10,000 nucleotides of DNA, taken from Halisarca cf. caerulea (lineage: Eukaryota > Porifera > Demospongiae > Chondrillida > Halisarcidae). The notes beneath the pieces were generated by a model. That model was given only the letters and a program-made list of their open reading frames with translations. It had not been told where the DNA came from and did not search any database. The position numbers and the translations under genes are program-made. Location: contig CAUJGJ010000185.1 in the NCBI GenBank assembly GCA_963170055.1, positions 1,189,275-1,199,274 of the forward strand, written 5' to 3'. Numbering within the stretch: position 1 is the first letter of the stretch; every line of letters starts with the position of its first letter. Below, in pieces: positions 7,160-10,000 of the stretch.

Positions 7160-8066
7160 GGATACAGAAGGCAGTACTAGAACATGTCTATAAACCAGAC
7201 TTACCAGTGAGCCATAAATACCTGGCAATCTCATTTGATGAGATAAAAATCAGAGAAAGCCTGGTCTACCACTCTTATTTGGGTACGTATAGCATGATTC
7301 ACATCCATACATTACAATGCGTTATAATTGCATTTATTATTTTGCATATACTGACAGGTGAATTCATTAGTTTCAGCCATCTTGGGAGTGTCAACCAGGA
7401 AATTGAGGATCTGACAAGTCCGAAGAGTCAGCCTCATATAGCCACTCACATCCTCACATTTATGGCTCGAGGCATATTCACCAGCCAGGAGTTTGCAATA
7501 GCACACTAGCTACCCCACAAAAGGTCTCACCAGTGACAAGCTGTACTTCATGGTATGGGAAGTGATTAAGGCCTTAAAAAGTCTCGGATTCAAGGTATAT
7601 ACATACATGTAATGCAGTATTTTTGTGTACATCACTGAAACAGTAGTGCATAGCATGCATAATGCTTTGACCTGGGTTGATCCTATTTGAAATCCTGCAC
7701 ATTACACAGATTAAATACCTGCAGGGTTGACATGCACACACTGTACGTATGTATGCAACTTCACGTAGCACATGTTTGTATTATATATGCATCCAGGCAT
7801 ATTATTTATTCACATAATATACGTATGTATGTGTACGTAGGTGATGTCATTGACATGTGAAGCAGCTGCCTCAAACCGGGGGTTCTTCAAACTTTATACA
7901 AATGAAGACAACCAGAAACATGGAGGCGATCATTTATCTTACCAAGAACATATATGCTCTAGATGGCCGATATGTGTACTTTTTTCGGATGTACCACATT
8001 TAATATATAAAAACTAGCCGGAACTGTTGGCTCAGCTTGTACAAAGATGGCCCGAGATACATGCAG
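7160..8066 (+). pseudogene. Transposase pseudogene exons 5-7: RNase H-like catalytic core
   Basis: Exon 5 (7160-7282) holds SFDEIKIRESLVY, with the first catalytic Asp. Exon 6 (7358-7594) holds GEFISFSHLG and FMARGIFTSQEFAIAH; then the frame breaks at TAGCTA (7507-7512) and resumes as YPTKGLTSDKLYFMVWEVI. Exon 7 (7841-8066) holds LTCEAAASNRGFFKLY, where relatives have Asp-Gly after the Cys (second catalytic Asp), then SDVPHLI, a further frame break near 8003, and TSRNCWLSLYKDG. Both breaks are cured by removing four bases. Even with frames repaired, the Asp-to-Glu change would probably impair metal binding. Confidence 0.83.
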
Positions 8067-8196
8067 GTACTATATAATTATATTGACATTATATACCCTG
8101 TAACAGCAACTAAATAATGTTACAGTACTACATATATATACGTATATATTATATATGCATAATATTAATTTTGTGTTTCTGTATGTCCATATATAG

Positions 8197-8418
8197 AGAC
8201 AAGGGAAGTACATTTTGTGGGCGCATTCTAAGATGCGTGTTGATTTGGCTGCTCAGGTACGCATGCACATATGTGCTTGTTTCACATTCCATGTTGTATT
8301 TTGGATATATATTGGTGCTTTGCAATCTTAAGCAATAATGTTATATTATACAGACGCGCAGTGAAACTGTAACAATTGGACTTGAACAATTTGTTGGAGA
8401 TGCAGCAATTGAGTACAC
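8197..8418 (+). pseudogene. Transposase pseudogene exons 8-9: C-terminal part
   Basis: Exon 8 (8197-8256, 20 codons, phase 0 on both sides) encodes RQGKYILWAHSKMRVDLAAQ; SKMRVDLAAQ is a strongly conserved block in this family. Exon 9 starts after TATTATACAG at 8354 with TRSETVTIGLEQFVGDAAIEYT. It then runs directly into a (TG)n tract from about 8419, after which family similarity is lost. The true C-terminal end was therefore deleted, displaced or not recognised. Confidence 0.7.
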
Positions 8419-8463
8419 TGTGTGTGTGTGTGTGCGTGTGTTCAAGGCATGCATGCAGGTGTT

Positions 8464-8486
8464 GTTATATATATATATATATATAC
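8464..8486. repeat. Short (AT)n tract
   Basis: About 22 bp of alternating TA immediately after the decayed 3' end of the transposase pseudogene. Confidence 0.9.
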
Positions 8487-8771
8487 GCTGGCGATTACGC
8501 AATCCTGTACTTGGCACATCAGGCATAACCACCAGTTTGCAGGGTCACGAACACATGTACTCCGTCTTCACTTTTGTTAAATTTGTGTTGTTAAAGCTTC
8601 AGGAAAGCTTTAGATGCATAAAACGACATCCTCCTATCTTGTTTCAACTGTAAATGAAACAGTAACTCGAATTTGGCCGTTAAAGACATTATTTGGATGG
8701 TAATTCGATTGTGAAGTGATCGCAGGGCAGTCTTCTTCTCAGTCAGTGTATATATATATATTGTATGAACC
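8487..8771. other. Unassigned region before a possible gene start
   Basis: One frame is open from about 8487 to 8650 (WRLRNPVLGTSGITTSLQG...), but it has no ATG at its beginning, no recognised domain and no clear splice sites. It does not match the transposase C-terminus as I know it. The rest is unremarkable and may hold the promoter of the gene that could start at 8772. Confidence 0.4.
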
Positions 8772-8825
8772 ATGGCTGCCAGGTGTATTGTGCACACATA
8801 CGACCCTCAGTCTTGGTCATTGAAA
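8772..8825 (+). CDS. Candidate start exon of an unidentified gene (MAARCIVHTYDPQ...)
   Basis: An ATG in a strong Kozak context (gaaccATGGC) opens 18 codons, MAARCIVHTYDPQSWSLK, which look like genuine protein. A possible but weak donor GTTTGT follows at 8826; otherwise the frame runs into the (AT)n tract at 8834. It ends in phase 0, compatible with the leucine-zipper exon at 9151, so both may belong to one rightward gene. No domain can be named from 18 residues. Support is modest because the donor is weak and (AT)n follows. Confidence 0.3.
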
Positions 8826-8831
8826 GTTTGT

Positions 8832-8833
<2 letters not shown>

Positions 8834-8888
<55 letters not shown>
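8834..8888. repeat. (AT)n microsatellite
   Basis: About 55 bp of alternating AT, continuing as a short TATATAT stretch to about 8897. It is followed by a perfect 10-bp stem hairpin at 8905-8928 (TATGGAGTAC, loop GGTA, GTACTCCATA). Confidence 0.95.
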
Positions 8889-8894
<6 letters not shown>

Positions 8895-9148
8895 TATCAT
8901 ATGTTATGGAGTACGGTAGTACTCCATATGTAGGATTGACATGGAAAAACATGGCCGCCATGCATATAAGTATGTATATATGCATGCATGTATGTACTGT
9001 ATGTCATATATGTGTGTGCATGCATGTGTGCATGTGTGTAGCCAGTGCTTATGGAATGATATTCATAAGGAATGTATAGCTGTCCAAACCCTCTCAACAT
9101 GCATATAGGATCCTTTAGCAACCTCTAAGAGACCATCACTCCTGACAG

Positions 9149-9285
9149 AGTTGTTCAGGCAGCAGACTGCTCTGCAGAGTACACAGGGTGTGCTGGAGTC
9201 AAAGGAGAAGGACCTCCAGTCGACTACTGAAAGAGTTCTCACTTCTCAGTTGCAAGCTCTGCAGAAGAAGTACAATTACCTCAAG
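9149..9285 (+). CDS. Leucine-zipper coiled-coil exon of an unidentified gene
   Basis: A short exon between the acceptor ACTCCTGACAG (AG at 9147-9148; an alternative AG at 9149-9150 would give phase 0) and a strong donor CAAG|GTGAGC at 9286. It encodes 45 residues from LFRQQTAL to KKYNYLK. Leu at positions 1, 8, 15 and 22 and Val at 29 form a clean heptad ladder. Hydrophobic residues at 30, 34, 37, 41 and 44 continue it, and the exposed positions are charged or Gln-rich. It is therefore a parallel-type coiled coil for dimerisation or scaffolding. The pattern is too generic to name a family. The donor leaves phase 0, and the gene continues to the right. The exon is far from the transposase pseudogene's last recognisable block, so it is unlikely to belong to it. 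Confidence 0.6.
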
Positions 9286-9598
9286 GTGAGCATTTCAGAA
9301 ACTGTATGGGACTATATACTTATACATGTACTATTCATTGTTTGGTAGATGCTGTGTTTTATCTGTATCCTTTGCTGGTACTGCCTTGTTTGCCATTACT
9401 ATGAACTTTAAGAGGTACTTCATTCGCTCCAACATGCTAGCTACGTATATGCAACAGCATGGCCCGTATGGCAGGGTAGTGATTATCCCATGCATAATAT
9501 TTGACACAATGTCCTCAAGAATTGTGTCTATGTATTTTGTATGCATGCTATGTGAGGATCACCAACTATTCAGTATAATATTAAAAGTATATGTATGC
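9286..9598. other. Probable intron with an unexplained open frame
   Basis: From the ATG at 9326 one frame stays open to the (CA)n tract (about 90 codons: MYYSLFGRCCVLS... to ...LFSIILKVYV). It is hydrophobic and Cys-rich, with no recognised motif. No acceptor pairs sensibly with the donor at 9286 to enter this frame, as the nearest AG would leave an intron of only 13 bp. It is most likely a chance open frame in intronic DNA. Confidence 0.45.
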
Positions 9599-9602
9599 AC
9601 AC

Positions 9603-9633
<31 letters not shown>

Positions 9634-9634
9634 T

Positions 9635-9723
<89 letters not shown>

Positions 9724-9732
9724 CACACACAT

Positions 9733-9786
<54 letters not shown>

Positions 9787-9820
9787 ACACACACATGCAC
9801 ACACACACACACACACACAT

Positions 9821-9880
<60 letters not shown>
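9599..9880 (+). repeat. (CA)n microsatellite, about 280 bp, interrupted
   Basis: CA repeat with sparse ATGCAC, ATACAC and AAACAC interruptions. It is the third long GT/CA tract in the window and the only one in CA orientation. All long frames across it are low-complexity artefacts. The window's first bases (acacacatacaca) are also the end of a CA tract. Confidence 0.97.
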
Positions 9881-9882
<2 letters not shown>

Positions 9883-9898
9883 GTGGTCGCTATGTAGG

Positions 9899-10000
9899 TG
9901 TCTGCTACAGTGATTACGTCCAAGGGGTCAAGCTGCCAAAGGTTTTGAGGTTTCTGTTCAGGGTTGCTTCCGGGCTTCGGACGGTCGTGTGGTTTGGGGT
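9899..10000 (+). CDS. Possible partial exon running off the window
   Basis: After a possible acceptor CGCTATGTAG (ending 9897) one frame is open to the window end: VCYSDYVQGVKLPKVL... and ...GLRTVVWFG. G+C rises sharply here compared with the preceding intergenic DNA, which favours coding. Against it, the acceptor lacks a pyrimidine tract because it follows (CA)n, the entry phase needed does not match the phase-0 donor at 9286, and no family is recognised. It could equally be non-coding G+C-rich DNA. Confidence 0.22.

Larger units (their letters stand above)
5681..8418 (+). pseudogene. P element/THAP9-like transposase, nine-exon decayed copy
   Basis: Nine exons can be followed by phase-matched splice sites: 5681-5764, 5872-6419, 6490-6752, 6882-7059, 7160-7282, 7358-7594, 7841-8066, 8197-8256 and 8354 to about 8418, where a (GT)n tract starts. 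Landmarks in order: basic N-terminus MPPVKPGKGK; CSECTRYRKSL; NMNWRYLATPVKR with a following coiled coil; FWNQQ; MRWHPLMIRICHMLKY; LPSTRTLHDYTNHIKT; FDEIKIRESLVY; FMARGIFTSQEF; LTCEAAASNRGFF; SDVPHLI; SKMRVDLAAQ. This order matches P/THAP9-type cut-and-paste transposases with an RNase H-like core. It is dead: TGA at 6152 and 6227, TAG at 7002, and frameshifts near 5908, 6265, 7507 and 8003. No N-terminal THAP zinc finger, terminal inverted repeats or 8-bp duplication were found. The family call is from recalled motifs. Confidence 0.87.

Noticed and set aside
8905..8928. Perfect 10-bp stem hairpin (TATGGAGTAC / GTACTCCATA)
   Set aside because: It is too short and isolated to call an element or structured RNA. 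It sits beside an (AT)n tract and is more likely a chance or repeat-edge palindrome.
9326..9598. About 90-codon hydrophobic Cys-rich frame after the leucine-zipper exon
   Set aside because: No acceptor can enter this frame from the donor at 9286 with a realistic intron length, no motif is recognised, and it merges into (CA)n.

Overview
The window looks like nuclear DNA of a marine invertebrate. A demosponge is my best guess, but this is inference and no diagnostic marker is present. The evidence is eukaryotic splice sites with short introns (about 70-130 bp in the transposase remnant), an A+T-rich background, very long (GT)n/(CA)n and (AT)n microsatellites, several MITE-like inverted-repeat elements and a P/THAP9-type transposase remnant. 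No prokaryotic operon, rRNA, tRNA or CRISPR array is seen.

Layout. 1-475: a promoter-like region with an inverted CCAAT box, a perfect CRE and two TCACGTGA E-boxes, then a possible first coding exon (450-475). 476-1605: intron-like DNA with two small foldback elements and a 320 bp (GT)n tract. 1606-1704: a 33-codon linker exon. 1705-2821: an intron holding a poly-C run and a 633 bp TIR element inserted in an (AT)n tract. 2822-3765: the best gene feature here, a 314-codon exon encoding a PNP/UDP-phosphorylase-superfamily (MTA/SAH-nucleosidase-like) domain with its catalytic residues present. 3766-4841: non-coding DNA with an ATTAAA signal, a possible Tigger/pogo-type remnant and a (GT)n tract. 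4842-4964: a perfect 45-bp-TIR MITE flanked by an exact 9-bp repeat. 5340-5208 (minus): a possible first exon of a leftward gene. 5440-5538: a second MITE of the same family. 5681-8418: a nine-exon P/THAP9-like transposase, broken by frameshifts, in-frame stops and a substitution at a catalytic Asp. 8772-9285: a possible start exon and a clear leucine-zipper coiled-coil exon of an unidentified rightward gene. 9599-9880: a 282 bp (CA)n tract, followed by an open segment running off the window.

The PNP gene is the only host gene with a readable function. Its likely role is nucleoside or nucleotide hydrolysis or phosphorolysis. Related PNP-fold domains serve as immune effectors in bacteria, with homologues in animals and fungi, so this one deserves attention. 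The other content is mostly mobile DNA: at least five inverted-repeat elements and one autonomous-type transposase relic.
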